Source: Hyphomicrobiales bacterium
GTDB lineage: Bacteria; Pseudomonadota; Alphaproteobacteria; Rhizobiales; Xanthobacteraceae
DNA length: 64,000 nucleotides
NCBI GenBank assembly: GCA_003135415.1
Contig: PLBP01000015.1
Location: 7,620-71,619, forward strand
Direction: 5' to 3'
A model generated the notes under the pieces. The model was not told where the DNA came from. It was given only the letters and a program-made list of their open reading frames with translations, and did not search any database. The stretch's first letter is position 1. Each line of letters starts with the position of its first letter. Below are positions 32,601-41,278 of this stretch, in pieces. The position numbers were made by a program, and so were the translations under genes.

Positions 32601-32851
32601 AAATTTTCGCCGATTGTTTTGTTCTCGACGTAACCAATAATGAGACCGCTTTTGGAGACCTTGAAATCAGGAGCACCTTTATCAGCCACGCGCTTAGGTT
32701 CGTGATGAACGTTCACGCCGCTTGCGCTTTCGTCTGCAAGCACCTGTAGAAGTGTCTGCAGGGCCGAGCGATCGGTGTGCTCAGTTTTCTCGTCGATTGG
32801 TGATTTGCGGAGCGCAAGGAGATAGCGGTCGAACACGTTATTATCGGGCAT
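29660..32851 (-). CDS. type ISP/IIG-like restriction-modification enzyme (N6-adenine MTase with TRD and putative N-terminal nuclease, no helicase)
   Basis: PD-(D/E)xK-like APDFKVSKSGLIIGYVENK; MTase motif I VLDFACGTGTFLLEV and motif IV ITGNPPYSGHS; C-terminal region resembles the type ISP specificity domain. Confidence 0.85.
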   Translation of the reverse strand: MPDNNVFDRYLLALRKSPIDEKTEHTDRSALQTLLQVLADESASGVNVHHEPKRVADKGAPDFKVSKSGLIIGYVENKTIGENLSKVLKSDQISKYKSLSDNIVVTDYLQFIWINKYGPPQSERLCDQSDLENPKYRLKEDRVAPVRKLLEGFFSTAPEGIGRSQQLALALATRSKLLHDYLGEELVRQERDHKEGRLYGLFDVFRKQIFHELTLNEFADAFAQMLAYGLFLARLNSGSEPVTLHNAREYVPGSFRLIRELVDFLTELEKVEYRDVRWVVEEVLSIVNALNLPAILENLSFRQRKAISRKVRASDEEEHRLFERDPFIYFYEDYLNAYDPATRKSRGVYYTPPPIVNFIVRAVDDFLKESFQIPDGLADHRRVTVLDFACGTGTFLLEVFQQIFDNIGGSNSGRAEPIVREHLLKNVFGFEYLIAPYTIAHLKLSQYLKDQKHSLKDGERLQVFLTNTLEPIEPLKNLLLPAVTAEVEAAQTVKDKPILVITGNPPYSGHSKNKGKWITAAIDEYKFTWEKTADGLDERKPLGERNPKWLQDDYVKFLRFAQMKMDGFSFKTVAPDGKLIEHSVSGVEKGVVGVITNHRWLDNPTFRGMRQSLMRSFNQIYVLDLHGDVEARAPDGLKDENVFDIKQGVAISLFVKQPGLERGVWRGDLWGKRLEKYRATAEGTLRNCKMKALQPVSPFYLFAQQDATVRDKYQGFWRLTEVFPINVLGFQTHRDDFAISFTEAEMKGKLKQLGDSRISDDELARRYGLKSNRDWSFPDARSAVRNGAATPPQLIAYRPFDDRWSEFSGLTMDYPRRELVDHVAGRVNLTLLAPRGISTQYWRHAFVVDKPANDCVISNRSREANQVFPLWRFGAAEVRQENLSPDFRVFIETRFEHHYTPEEIFGYIYAVLHAPTYHIRYTEFLRIDFPRVPFPESADNFEKLSVLGWALVQAHLLREVPGRGLASYHGNGDHTVESVNYSTQEQGVSINKTQFFRPVPQAVWEFHIGGYQVLDKYLKSRKGRGLSLDEINHVGAIADSVAFTIEQTAKIDVAYQATFPDGG

Positions 32852-33014
32852 TAGTTCGTTCTCCGCAGTCAGTCTGGCACGACTTATCACAGCCTTTTAG
32901 CAGTTTCTTGAATGCCTCGCGCAAATCATCTGCGTGGCGGGTCGAAGAAAGTTACGCAGTGGTTGCAATCGAGTGAGTGCAGGGGATGCTATCCTTTGAG
33001 TGTTGCCTCGGAAT

Positions 33015-33797
33015 ATGAACCGTTGGATGGGTCTGAGTATCGAGTACGCCAATCAGCGTAGCTATCTCGACGACCTTTTCCATGTGTACCCAACCATACC
33101 AGACGGCATACGAGAGATTAATGATGAGCTGTGGCGACGCGTCGAGGCGGCATTTGCAAAGCGCGAGAACTTGGCTTTATTGGAGACTCTTTTGGAGTTC
33201 GATCTATTTCCGATCAAGGACTCGTACGTCGCTTATTTAAAAAGGGATCGGAGGTCGATCCAGCGTAACCCGGCGACCGTCGCCCGACTTTGCGGGCGGC
33301 TCTACGAAATGGGGCTCGATCGAATATATGAGCGCTGTTCGGAGCCGAAAGAAACAAATCGACAAATTGGGCCCCTGTTTCGGCGTTGGCTAAAAAATAC
33401 ATCGCTGGGAATTGAGCCGGTAAAGTTGGATCAGTTTGTTGCATCGAGCGCCAATGCTATCCTGGATGGGGGAGATGCAGAATTGATGCATTTTGCACGA
33501 AAGCATCTCAACTATACACATACAAAGGGGCTCGATTTTGTCGCTCGCTTCAACCAGCAATATGTGATCGGCGAGGCGAAATTTCTGACTGATTTTGGTG
33601 GGCATCAAAACGCGCAATTTAACGACGCGATATCAACGCTGCATGCTGATGGCGTGCGGGCGATCAAGGTCGCTGTTCTCGACGGTGTACTGTACATCGA
33701 AGGGCATAACAGCATGCACCGCATGCTTACGACGACGTTGAGGGATGAAAATATTATGAGCAGCCTTGTGCTGCGGGAGTTCCTTTATCAAGTTTAA
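33015..33797 (+). CDS. type II restriction endonuclease (possibly Tsp45I-like)
   Basis: PD-(D/E)xK core KGLDFVARFNQQYVIGEAKFLTDFGGHQNAQFNDA; directly followed by a DNA MTase; family name tentative. Confidence 0.75.
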   Translation: MNRWMGLSIEYANQRSYLDDLFHVYPTIPDGIREINDELWRRVEAAFAKRENLALLETLLEFDLFPIKDSYVAYLKRDRRSIQRNPATVARLCGRLYEMGLDRIYERCSEPKETNRQIGPLFRRWLKNTSLGIEPVKLDQFVASSANAILDGGDAELMHFARKHLNYTHTKGLDFVARFNQQYVIGEAKFLTDFGGHQNAQFNDAISTLHADGVRAIKVAVLDGVLYIEGHNSMHRMLTTTLRDENIMSSLVLREFLYQV

Positions 33798-33806
33798 TGC
33801 TTTCAT

Positions 33807-34976
33807 ATGTTGCTCTATTACAAAAACAAAAAAGCAGAAGAGGATATTCTCAATACCGAAAAGGCGCGGTTGGAAATTGTCTCGGGGTGGGGCGAAAGAA
33901 ACAAATTGATCCAAGGCGACAATCTGGCAGTGCTGAAAGCGCTCATTGACGACCACGGGCTTCGCGGGAAGGTTAGCCTCGTCTACATCGATCCGCCGTT
34001 TGCAACGAACGGGCACTTCCGGATTGGAGAAGGACGCACGAGCACGATCAGCAGCAGCAGTGACGATGAGATTGCTTATAGCGACGTGCTCGTGGACGAC
34101 GCATTTCTTGCATTCCTGCGCGAGCGCCTGGTGCTGCTTCGAGAGCTATTGTCTGAGCGCGGTTCGATCTATCTGCACATTGATTATAAGATCGGTCACT
34201 ACGTGAAGCTTGTAATGGATGAGGTCTTTGGCAGAAAGAACTTTCGCAACGATATCACTCGCATAAAATGCAACCCGAAAAACTTTGATCGAAGCGCGTA
34301 CGGCAACGTAAAAGACCTGATTTTATTCTACACAAAATCAGGAGAAGCGATCTGGAATGATGCGCGAGTGTCTTTTAGCGCAGAGGATGCAGAGCGGCGG
34401 TTTAAGAAAATGGATGGTGCCGGACGGGCGTATACGACGATCCCGCTGCATGCCCCTGGCGAGACGGCAAACGGAAAAACAGGGATGGCGTGGAAGGGTA
34501 TTCTGCCGCCGAAGGGCCGCCATTGGCGAACTGCGCCTGCGATCCTCGAACGGTGGGATCAGCAGGGTTTAATCGAGTGGTCAAAAAATGGCGTACCGCG
34601 AAAAAAGATTTATGCTGACGAGATGAGGGGTAAAAAGTTGCAGGACGTGTGGGAATTCAAAGACCCGCAATATCCAAATTATCCGACAGAAAAGAATCTG
34701 GAAATGCTGAAAGTGATCGTGGGGGCGTCCTCTAACGAAAACGACATCGTGCTCGATTGCTTTTGCGGATCAGGAACGACGCTTGTTGCAGCGGATGCGT
34801 TACGGCGACATTGGATAGGGATCGACATGTCGGAACATGCCATCAAGGTTGCAAGGCAACGGGTCGCCAGGGCGGACACGCTGTTTGCAGGATCAAAATT
34901 TGAGTTCCTGGTGCAGAAAGACGAAAGTGTGCGAAGCAAGAGCCCTGCACAAAAGCTTTTGCCTATCGCGGCGTAA
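33807..34976 (+). CDS. site-specific DNA methyltransferase (beta-class order, N6A/N4C)
   Basis: Motif IV VYIDPPFAT precedes motif I VLDCFCGSGTTLVAA. Confidence 0.92.
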   Translation: MLLYYKNKKAEEDILNTEKARLEIVSGWGERNKLIQGDNLAVLKALIDDHGLRGKVSLVYIDPPFATNGHFRIGEGRTSTISSSSDDEIAYSDVLVDDAFLAFLRERLVLLRELLSERGSIYLHIDYKIGHYVKLVMDEVFGRKNFRNDITRIKCNPKNFDRSAYGNVKDLILFYTKSGEAIWNDARVSFSAEDAERRFKKMDGAGRAYTTIPLHAPGETANGKTGMAWKGILPPKGRHWRTAPAILERWDQQGLIEWSKNGVPRKKIYADEMRGKKLQDVWEFKDPQYPNYPTEKNLEMLKVIVGASSNENDIVLDCFCGSGTTLVAADALRRHWIGIDMSEHAIKVARQRVARADTLFAGSKFEFLVQKDESVRSKSPAQKLLPIAA

Positions 34977-35187
34977 AGCATTTCAACATGAGTGCCCTTA
35001 TTGAGCAAAATGGCTGAGAGAAGATTAGGCGCTCTCGCGTTGCAACAACGTGGCTAGATCACACCCCGTTTCTTGCGGCGAGCTTCAACACCAAGCATCG
35101 CAATCTCGCGCCGTCGCTTTCTGGATAATTTCTTGGCTCGCGCTTTCCCCCCCATACTCGCAAATATACGGGCGGCTTCGTTTTCGT

Positions 35188-35442
35188 TCATAGAAACGCG
35201 AGCTTGCCGTTCTTTCGGATGAGCTGGAGAGGTTCGCCGAGGGCGTCACCGGCGAGGATGAAATACTCCCCGACATAACCCGGCCCCCCTGAATGAAAAT
35301 CAAACTTGACCGCGTACACGTGGTTTTCAAGAAAGTCGGTCATTTCGGCTGCGTCTTCCGCTCCCCACATTTGTTGGATGTCCTTGATAGCGGCAATTTC
35401 TTTTATTTCTTCGGCTGTGAGAGCCATTGGTTTGTTATTCAT
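35188..35442 (-). CDS. hypothetical protein
   Basis: 84-aa ORF MNNKPMALTAEEIKEIAAIKDIQQMWGAEDAAEMTDFLENHVYAVKFDFHSGGPGYVGEYFIL; tight spacing to the next ORF. Confidence 0.6.
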   Translation of the reverse strand: MNNKPMALTAEEIKEIAAIKDIQQMWGAEDAAEMTDFLENHVYAVKFDFHSGGPGYVGEYFILAGDALGEPLQLIRKNGKLAFL

Positions 35443-35444
35443 AT

Positions 35445-35744
35445 TTAAGCAGTGAGAGATTTAACGCTGCAAGTATGTGGGTCGAAGATACCGATGTCGT
35501 TGCCGTCGTTGTCCTGCATGACGATGTTTCGGCTGTAGAAGTCCCGCTTGGCCATCCATTCATCGGCCTGAGCTTCAGTGAGGCCACCTTCGACGAAGTA
35601 AGCACGCATTTCTTCGTCGCTCGCGTTCTCGTCGTTGGTAAGTGTCGCCTTCACCCAATAAATCGTTTGCTCGTCCATAAAATAGAATGACAAATTGCTA
35701 ATGTCATAATTGTACTTGCGGGCAAGTAACGCGCAAGGGCGCAA
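35445..35744 (-). CDS. hypothetical protein
   Basis: 99 aa; stop codon within a few nt of the downstream ORF start, small-gene cluster. Confidence 0.55.
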   Translation of the reverse strand: MRPCALLARKYNYDISNLSFYFMDEQTIYWVKATLTNDENASDEEMRAYFVEGGLTEAQADEWMAKRDFYSRNIVMQDNDGNDIGIFDPHTCSVKSLTA

Positions 35745-35789
35745 ACTGTTCGGCGTTGATTAGAAGCGTTTGTCAAGTTGGGGCAAGAA

Positions 35790-35826
35790 AAGAGCGGGCC
35801 CCACTTTTCGTGGGGCCCGAGGCTTT
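35790..35826 (-). terminator. Rho-independent terminator
   Basis: On the minus strand: GGGCCCCAC-GAAAA-GTGGGGCCC hairpin followed by GCTCTTTTCTT; 3' of ORF 35848..36129. Confidence 0.75.
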
Positions 35827-35847
35827 GGTAGGCGACGTATTTTGTCG

Positions 35848-36129
35848 CTAGCGACGTGCTGGCTGGCGATCGTTATTTCCACTGCGTTCCCGGTTGCGGC
35901 TGTTGCCAGCGGGCTTCCTGGACGGGTCCTGGCCGGCTTCTTCCTCGTCGTGATCCTTTGCTTCGTGTTCGCGAAGCACGATCTTGCCATTGCCGTGGAT
36001 CGGCAGCGCTTGCAACATCACGTTGAAGCCCTTGCCGTCCTCGTGGGGGAACGCCACGCCGATGTTGAGCCAATAGTCGTCTTGCTTTTGTCGCTCGATG
36101 ATCGAGTAGACGCGAAACATCTTCGCCAT
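35848..36129 (-). CDS. small conserved plasmid/island-type hypothetical protein
   Basis: MAKMFRVYSIIERQKQDDYWLNIGVAFPHEDGKGFNVMLQALPIHGNGKIVLREHEAKDHDEEE... Confidence 0.7.
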   Translation of the reverse strand: MAKMFRVYSIIERQKQDDYWLNIGVAFPHEDGKGFNVMLQALPIHGNGKIVLREHEAKDHDEEEAGQDPSRKPAGNSRNRERSGNNDRQPARR

Positions 36130-36507
36130 TTCAGGTACTCCCTTGTTGTATGTTCAGATCCCTGCGAACGCAGGTCAGAGACACACACGCGCGATGCGCG
36201 GCTCTGACCCACGTTTGAGAAACCGAATATTTTGGGGAGCGTCCGATCTATTCTCTCGGAACTATAACTCCTAGAAATTCATGTGCAAGGAAATGACCCC
36301 AGCGGCTTTGACACACAGCCAGCCGCCTGATCCGGGTCATCCCCTCAGTCATGCTTCCTGGTGAGACATGATTGACATGCTTCCCGGAGCCGACATGGCC
36401 TCGCCAAGCGTGCCCGGCCGTGCCGGTCAAGGCCGCCGTAGGCGCCCCGTAGGGGTTGCCTTGAAGGGTGCGAGACGGAGCACGCGAAAATGATTGGAGG
36501 GTTAGAA

Positions 36508-36544
36508 AAGAGCGAGCCTCACTTTGCGTGAGGCCCGAGGCTTT
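36508..36544 (-). terminator. Rho-independent terminator, homologous to 35790-35826
   Basis: gaaaagagcgagcctcactttgcgtgaggcccgaggctttg; same scaffold with one compensatory base-pair change and one A:C mismatch. Confidence 0.65.
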
Positions 36545-36553
36545 GATGAAGGG

Positions 36554-36781
36554 CTATTGGAGCAAAACGGAATTCCGGACGATCGCAAGTACCTCGTCGA
36601 GGGTTTGCGCTCGCTCGCAATGAAGCTCCTGGGTAGCCAGCTCTTCTTCGCGGGGGCAGGTGGTGACTGTAACGGCCACAGAGATCATGCCGTCTGCAAG
36701 GCGAGCTATCTCGATGTTATAGAACTGCACGTGCTCGGGATTAAATCCTGGTGGTAAGTGCAAGGGTGCGTCGAGCCTCAT
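36554..36781 (-). CDS. hypothetical protein
   Basis: 75 aa MRLDAPLHLPPGFNPEHVQFYNIEIARLADGMISVAVTVTTCPREEELATQELHCERAQTLDEVLAIVRNSVLLQ; followed by a terminator. Confidence 0.5.
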   Translation of the reverse strand: MRLDAPLHLPPGFNPEHVQFYNIEIARLADGMISVAVTVTTCPREEELATQELHCERAQTLDEVLAIVRNSVLLQ

Positions 36782-36862
36782 TTAATTTCTCCGTCTCGCA
36801 AGATCGACACCCGCCAATCGGATGCCGATCAACAAGACGGAACCCACTGAGAATTATACCAT

Positions 36863-37897
36863 TCACGCTCCGAGCCGCACGTGAGCGCCTTTTCCACTCG
36901 TCCATTCGAGTGAGAGAACATCAGGGCTGGCCTGTAGTGATGCGCGATCGATGAACAGGAACTGATTAGAGCCGGTTCCTTTTGTCGCATGTTTGAGCGC
37001 GTCGATCATAGTGCCGATCCGCTCGGGGCTCGTGGTGATTGTAAGGACACGGAAATTACCGATGCCGAAGTGCTGTCCGTGAGAATTAGTTGGCCGGGAA
37101 CCCGCGAGATAACCCAGAATTTTCTGATGAAAGGAAGTCTGGCGTGGATGAGAGCGCATGACGGGCATGGTGCCGCGATCCGCTTCCACAAAAAAATATG
37201 AGCGCTTTCGAGCTTCGATGTAGTCGAGGCCGAAGACTTTATCAGGGATCAGGGACAAGTCGTGCTGGATGCCGGCGTGCGTAATCCTCGCTGGTAACGC
37301 CCACGGGTTCTTGGCGCGACGCGTAGCCTCGGGTGCCGTAGCGAGAATATCGTAGGGTTCGATCAGGCGTAGATTGCCGGCGCGGCGGGTAGCGATCTCG
37401 GCTGACACCATGAGGTCGGCGATGAGGAGCGTGTGCTCGATGAATATTCGGCCGGCGTCGCGGTTCTTCCAAGTCCAATCGACCTTAGCACGCTGGCTTC
37501 CATCCAGCTCGGTGAGGATGTCTGCGCCTTTGTTTCCCAGAGCATAAACGAGCGGTGCGCTTCCGGCAGTCGCGTAATAGTCCAGCTGCGCACGTGGTCG
37601 ATCGAGGTAGCCGTTGTGATAGAGCGCGGCGAGGCGTTCGAGGAATTTCTTAGTGGGGCGCTCAAGAAGCGCGATGAGATGCGTCGAGCGAAGAAAGCGA
37701 TGTTTGGCGACATGCCGGATGGCCGCAACGTCATCCTCTGTGAGCCGCATCGGTGGCGGGTCATCCCTTCGGAAGCGGGCGCGTCTGGTCGTTCCTTGTC
37801 GCGATAGGTCGGGGCGAGTCGAGGCTTGCTGTGTGGTCTCCATAGAAACTTGATTACAGCTGCGGGCGGAAAAGAAAACGTCCGCTATGGTGTGCAA
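36863..37897 (-). CDS. replication-relaxation family protein (winged helix)
   Basis: RLTEDDVAAIRHVAKHRFLRSTHLIALLERPTKKFLERLAALYHNGYLDRPRAQLDYYATAGSAPLVYALGNKGADIL. Confidence 0.75.
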   Translation of the reverse strand: MHTIADVFFSARSCNQVSMETTQQASTRPDLSRQGTTRRARFRRDDPPPMRLTEDDVAAIRHVAKHRFLRSTHLIALLERPTKKFLERLAALYHNGYLDRPRAQLDYYATAGSAPLVYALGNKGADILTELDGSQRAKVDWTWKNRDAGRIFIEHTLLIADLMVSAEIATRRAGNLRLIEPYDILATAPEATRRAKNPWALPARITHAGIQHDLSLIPDKVFGLDYIEARKRSYFFVEADRGTMPVMRSHPRQTSFHQKILGYLAGSRPTNSHGQHFGIGNFRVLTITTSPERIGTMIDALKHATKGTGSNQFLFIDRASLQASPDVLSLEWTSGKGAHVRLGA

Positions 37898-37999
37898 TGG
37901 GCAACGAAGAGTTTGGATGGATTGCCATGCTCGAATAAAAAAAGTGTACCACGCCGCGCGCCTAGGCTCGGGTGCGTGGTCTCAGTGCCCGCCGGGCTG

Positions 38000-40096
38000 T
38001 TAATAGCGGTCAGCGAATTCGTCCGGCTCTTCGGTTGTCGGGGCGTGTGTTGTTGTATTCCCCGGAAGGTCCGATAATGGAATCGCATATTGATCACGCA
38101 TCTCGTCACGAAGCGCTGTCTCCTCTTCTTTTGTCATGCGTTCCTTCCTTTCCAACTCGCGAAAAGGAATGCGTAAGGAGATAGCGTTCGCAGTGAAGTT
38201 GCGAACGTAGGCCGCGAATAAAAGTTTGGTCTGGCTCTCGATGAATTCGGGTGTGGTTCGCATATTTCGCGCGAGGGCATGAGCATCGCGATCGCTCACG
38301 CCTCCGGCGAATTTGATACTGGTATTGGCATGTAAGTTATCAAGTACGCCCTGCTTAAGCTGAGTAAGAAACTGATGTGCGACAATGATGCCGACTTTTT
38401 GCTTCCGGGCCTGTTCGAGAATCGTAGTAAAATTGCTGTCGTTTGCGATGTAATCCTGGCATTCGTCAATGTACACGAAGGTTGCTAGCCGCTTGTGTGC
38501 GGGTAGCGTTGCGCGTTCGGCCGCTGCCTGTGCGATGAGGGCGATAAAGAAGCGGCCGAAGACTTCCGTGCCGTTCTTTTTGAGCAAATCTTTCGCCGCG
38601 TTGATCAAGATCACTTTACCGCTATTCATTTCTTTGAAAATGTCGAGCTTACTTTTGGGGTGTGAAAACATTCGCTCGAATGTCTGATTTTCCAAGATGC
38701 CATACAGGCGTCGCATGACTTCTCGTTTAGTTTTAGTAAACTCGGTGGTGTTGAACTCAGTCTCGAAGAAAGAGCGAGCAGCGCCGTGAAGTTGGGAGAT
38801 ATGTTCCTTGTAGTTCTGATCTCCGCCCGGTTTCATTAATTCAAGCAAGGTGAGGACGGTGGCATTGGGGATTTGAAGAAGCGCTCTTGAGACAAAGCGA
38901 AAGATAGTCGATTGTTTGCTTGTCATTTCCGCGCCCAGGAGCGCGTCAAGAATGAAGTCATAGAGCTCGATGATGCTGTTGAGCAATCGCTCACGATCGA
39001 GCTTGGAATAAGTATCGAGCCGCTCTTTCCCTAATGCGAAAAGATTCAGCTGGACCGGGTATTCGATGTCTGTCGGATCGATAAGGCAGAGTTTGCCGTG
39101 TAATGGCTGTCCCTTGGCAAATAACTTCAGTCCGGCAATATTCTTAATGAGATCGCCCTGGCTATCGATAACAACAACGGACGCTTTGCCATTTGCCACT
39201 GCATCGAGATCACCGCAGATGAGCGATTGGAGCGTTTGAGTTTTGCCTTGTCCGGTTCCTGCGACAATCCAATGATGCTCGAAGCGAGCCTCTTCGGGCA
39301 GTATGAAGGGTACTGGTGTGAGAAGAAGATCAAGAAGCGGTGTCCCTTTGAGATAGGCTTCCACCAGCTCAATGGGCGGAAGCTCGGATTTGTTCGCCGT
39401 GATGAGACGTTTTTTACGGTCATCGTACGGCTCGATGCCGGAGGCGTAGCAGATATTTTCATAGAGCCGTTGGTGAAGAGAGGTGAAAAGTCCGATATCG
39501 TTATGCTGCTCAGTGCAGATTGTCCCGATGATGCGATCAACAACCTCTCCCGGGTCGCGATAGAGCAAAATGAGCGGTACGGAAAAACTGGTGCTGTCAG
39601 CGGCTTCAGGCATTGTCGGGAGTTCAGAGATGATCCCCCCGAGGACATTGCCGAGTGCAGTGGCGAGAATTTCGCCGACGCGATCTTGATTACCGAGAAA
39701 ATATTCTTGCGCGCGAAGAAAACGGCGCAGATCAACCTGCTCTTTCATCGAAAGTCGAGCGATATCCCACTCGATTTTTGGTGATGAGAAAATTGTTGTT
39801 TCTAGTGAAAGTAATTCCTGCTGGCAGCGATCGAGTGCGGAAAGAATTACTGGGGATTCCGGTAACGTGACGACTTTCCCGATGAATTCCGCGATCACTC
39901 CGCTAACCCGCTCCACTGCGTCCGCGTTGGACCACGGGGACGCGGAGTACATAGCATGCACCCGGTTATAGAGCTCAATCGTGTCGGCAAGATCGCGCGC
40001 CGGTTCATCAGTGAAGCGGCGCAGGAAAGGCGTATAGGGTGACGGCGGTCGATAGGGGGGAAGCTTAGAACTCAACGATCTCCTCCCGGCCGTCAA
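38000..40096 (-). CDS. conjugative coupling-protein-like / TraG-type ATPase
   Basis: Walker A HHWIVAGTGQGKTQTLQSLI, Walker B-like ATFVYIDECQDYI, VVIDSQGDLIKNIAGL. Confidence 0.85.
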   Translation of the reverse strand: MTAGRRSLSSKLPPYRPPSPYTPFLRRFTDEPARDLADTIELYNRVHAMYSASPWSNADAVERVSGVIAEFIGKVVTLPESPVILSALDRCQQELLSLETTIFSSPKIEWDIARLSMKEQVDLRRFLRAQEYFLGNQDRVGEILATALGNVLGGIISELPTMPEAADSTSFSVPLILLYRDPGEVVDRIIGTICTEQHNDIGLFTSLHQRLYENICYASGIEPYDDRKKRLITANKSELPPIELVEAYLKGTPLLDLLLTPVPFILPEEARFEHHWIVAGTGQGKTQTLQSLICGDLDAVANGKASVVVIDSQGDLIKNIAGLKLFAKGQPLHGKLCLIDPTDIEYPVQLNLFALGKERLDTYSKLDRERLLNSIIELYDFILDALLGAEMTSKQSTIFRFVSRALLQIPNATVLTLLELMKPGGDQNYKEHISQLHGAARSFFETEFNTTEFTKTKREVMRRLYGILENQTFERMFSHPKSKLDIFKEMNSGKVILINAAKDLLKKNGTEVFGRFFIALIAQAAAERATLPAHKRLATFVYIDECQDYIANDSNFTTILEQARKQKVGIIVAHQFLTQLKQGVLDNLHANTSIKFAGGVSDRDAHALARNMRTTPEFIESQTKLLFAAYVRNFTANAISLRIPFRELERKERMTKEEETALRDEMRDQYAIPLSDLPGNTTTHAPTTEEPDEFADRY

Positions 40097-41231
40097 ACGT
40101 GAGAGCTATATCAAGATATGATTTGACTGTTTTGCACGCCTCAACGATCGCGGTTTCGGCGCCCATCAATTCATCGAGGTCTTTGCACTCGATATGCACG
40201 CCACTAATTAGACTATCGACTGTGACGCGCAGTGTCAGCGCTGCGGCGGCGGCACTTATTGAGGCTCGTGCAACTCGATACAAAATTCCAGCGGAACTAG
40301 CACCACGAGTTGCATCTGCATGAGCAATTGTTGCTTCGGTGTGGTGCCGACGCGCTGCACTGTCATACACGATGGCGCTACCTAATTTATATTTACGAAT
40401 CAGCTCCGTGTCTTCGGCTTTGGGTTCGACGCGAGCATCAAGGGAGAAAATTACTTTGCTTCCCGTTATTCCAGCCGTGCGTTGTGAGCGGCGAATTTTG
40501 AGTTGCATGTTACCTACCTTTCGAGAGAAATGACCAAATTCAGTAGTGGATGGGGGAATTGTCGAAGAGTGAGGCGAGACAATTGACGGAGATGGAGTTG
40601 AGACAGCTACCTGCTCGGTTGGTGTTGATTCTGATTCTTGGGCGCGTGAAGGTTCGGAGCTGGCCCGTCGTGGGGCAAAGTGGGGTACAGCCCTCTCGAA
40701 TTCAGAGATGATACGATCTAGCGGGCCGCCAGCATTTCGATGCTTCAATGATTTCAGGAAGGGTAGGTACTCCTGTGGAGTATCGTAGGCGTGCTTTCTT
40801 CCGGCGATTGTGAGAACCGGTTGTGTTTCCCATTTCCCTTGTTTGTCTTCAGTAGGGAGCCACTTCCAAGCTGTCACGTGCCATTGAAGCTGATGCCGTC
40901 GGTATGCGATCGCAGTGCCGAAGAGTGTAATTGCGCCCAATATCAAAGAGGCCACAAAAAGAGATTTATCAGAAATTTCATGCCAAGAAGCATTCCGAAA
41001 ATACCAACCAAGAGCGATGAAGCCGTAGAGGGCGATGGTGCAAGAAAAACAGAAAAGTAGGGATCCAGTTGTATTTTGATCTGACGATGGTTTTCGTGTT
41101 TCGAAATATAGAAATATCAGGCGTGGTGAATAAAGGAACAGGAAGAACGCTGACAGGACCGCCAGCAATTGCATATTGAACTGAGCACTAATTCTCAGCG
41201 GCGCAATAAATATTTGATAGAGAATATCCAA
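40065..41231 (-). CDS. membrane protein with three N-terminal TM helices, putative ATPase partner
   Basis: Hydrophobic LLAVLSAFFLFLYSPRLIFLYF, GSLLFCFSCTIALYGFIALGWYF, SLFVASLILGAITLFGTAIAY; 3' end overlaps the start of the ATPase gene by 32 nt. Confidence 0.7.
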   Translation of the reverse strand: MDILYQIFIAPLRISAQFNMQLLAVLSAFFLFLYSPRLIFLYFETRKPSSDQNTTGSLLFCFSCTIALYGFIALGWYFRNASWHEISDKSLFVASLILGAITLFGTAIAYRRHQLQWHVTAWKWLPTEDKQGKWETQPVLTIAGRKHAYDTPQEYLPFLKSLKHRNAGGPLDRIISEFERAVPHFAPRRASSEPSRAQESESTPTEQVAVSTPSPSIVSPHSSTIPPSTTEFGHFSRKVGNMQLKIRRSQRTAGITGSKVIFSLDARVEPKAEDTELIRKYKLGSAIVYDSAARRHHTEATIAHADATRGASSAGILYRVARASISAAAAALTLRVTVDSLISGVHIECKDLDELMGAETAIVEACKTVKSYLDIALTFDGREEIVEF

Positions 41232-41278
41232 GGAGCCCCCGCCCCGGAAACGAGAATATTTTGGAACGTCTACTTCTA

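Noticed and set aside
29660-32851. BREX PglX or type I HsdM
   Set aside because: No PglZ, BrxC, HsdS or HsdR neighbours; the N-terminal PD-ExK-like motif and C-terminal specificity region favour type ISP/IIG.
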